From Proteles cristata cristata (taxonomy: Eukaryota > Chordata > Mammalia > Carnivora > Hyaenidae), in assembly GCA_017311185.1 (NCBI GenBank), contig JAESUZ010003292.1:62001-126000 (forward strand): a DNA stretch of 64,000 nt. Direction: 5' to 3'. The notes beneath the pieces were generated by a model that saw only the letters and a program-made list of their open reading frames with translations, was not told where the DNA came from and made no database searches. A program made the position numbers and the translations under genes. Below, piece by piece: positions 63,982 through 64,000 of this stretch; the stretch's first letter is position 1; each line of letters starts with the position of its first letter.

Positions 63982-64000
63982 CCATACCTGCAGGTTTCGT

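Noticed and set aside
19450..64000. An exon of the next gene upstream of MYH10 (such as CCDC42)
   Set aside because: I searched the open frames for coiled-coil or other recognisable text and found none outside repeats; by recalled human spacing the next gene lies further away.

Overview
This is a stretch of carnivore, almost certainly felid (cat family), nuclear DNA. The diagnosis rests on the dominant repeat. More than 60 copies or fragments of the tRNA-Lys-derived CAN-SINE are present. Their head reads GGGGCGCCTGGGTGGCT and is followed by pol III A- and B-box-like elements, a CT-rich body and an A-rich tail, in the form typical of cats. There is no bacterial, phage or plasmid content.

The only protein-coding gene I can support is MYH10 (non-muscle myosin heavy chain IIB), on the minus strand. 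Its first coding exon lies at 10646-11021 (ATG at 10990, 115 codons, clean splice sites on both sides). A CpG island at about 17160-19450 carries the promoter, and a non-coding exon 1 probably ends at 18489 with a consensus donor. Intron 1 (about 7.5 kb) and the beginning of intron 2 (positions 10645 to 1, running off the left edge) are full of repeats. The remaining exons lie to the left of the window. From about 19.5 kb to the right end I see only upstream intergenic DNA. By recalled human order on 17p13.1 the next gene beyond would be CCDC42, but nothing in the window shows it.

Layout: 1-10645, MYH10 intron 2, containing a long L1 ORF2 fossil (about 2290-5890) cut by SINEs; 10646-11021, exon 2; 11022-18488, intron 1, with SINEs, a MER5-like element, a MIR and an unrecognised 153-codon ORF; 17160-19450, CpG island, promoter and exon 1; 19450-64000, intergenic, holding SINEs of two age classes, old and younger L1 fragments, a Tigger/MER2 element, MaLR-like LTRs, L2 and MIR remnants, and GAAA, GGAT, CA and TA simple repeats.

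I found no undescribed functional system. The observations most worth checking are serial SINE insertion at the same target (several sites with three copies of one target-site duplication), strong splice-acceptor sequences built into the younger SINE type and lying in sense orientation inside MYH10 intron 1, a 35-nt inverted repeat 1.2 kb apart, the unexplained 153-codon ORF, and a possible divergent transcript from the CpG island. Repeat family names below are recognised from memory of consensus features, not from a search; coordinates of old repeats are approximate.
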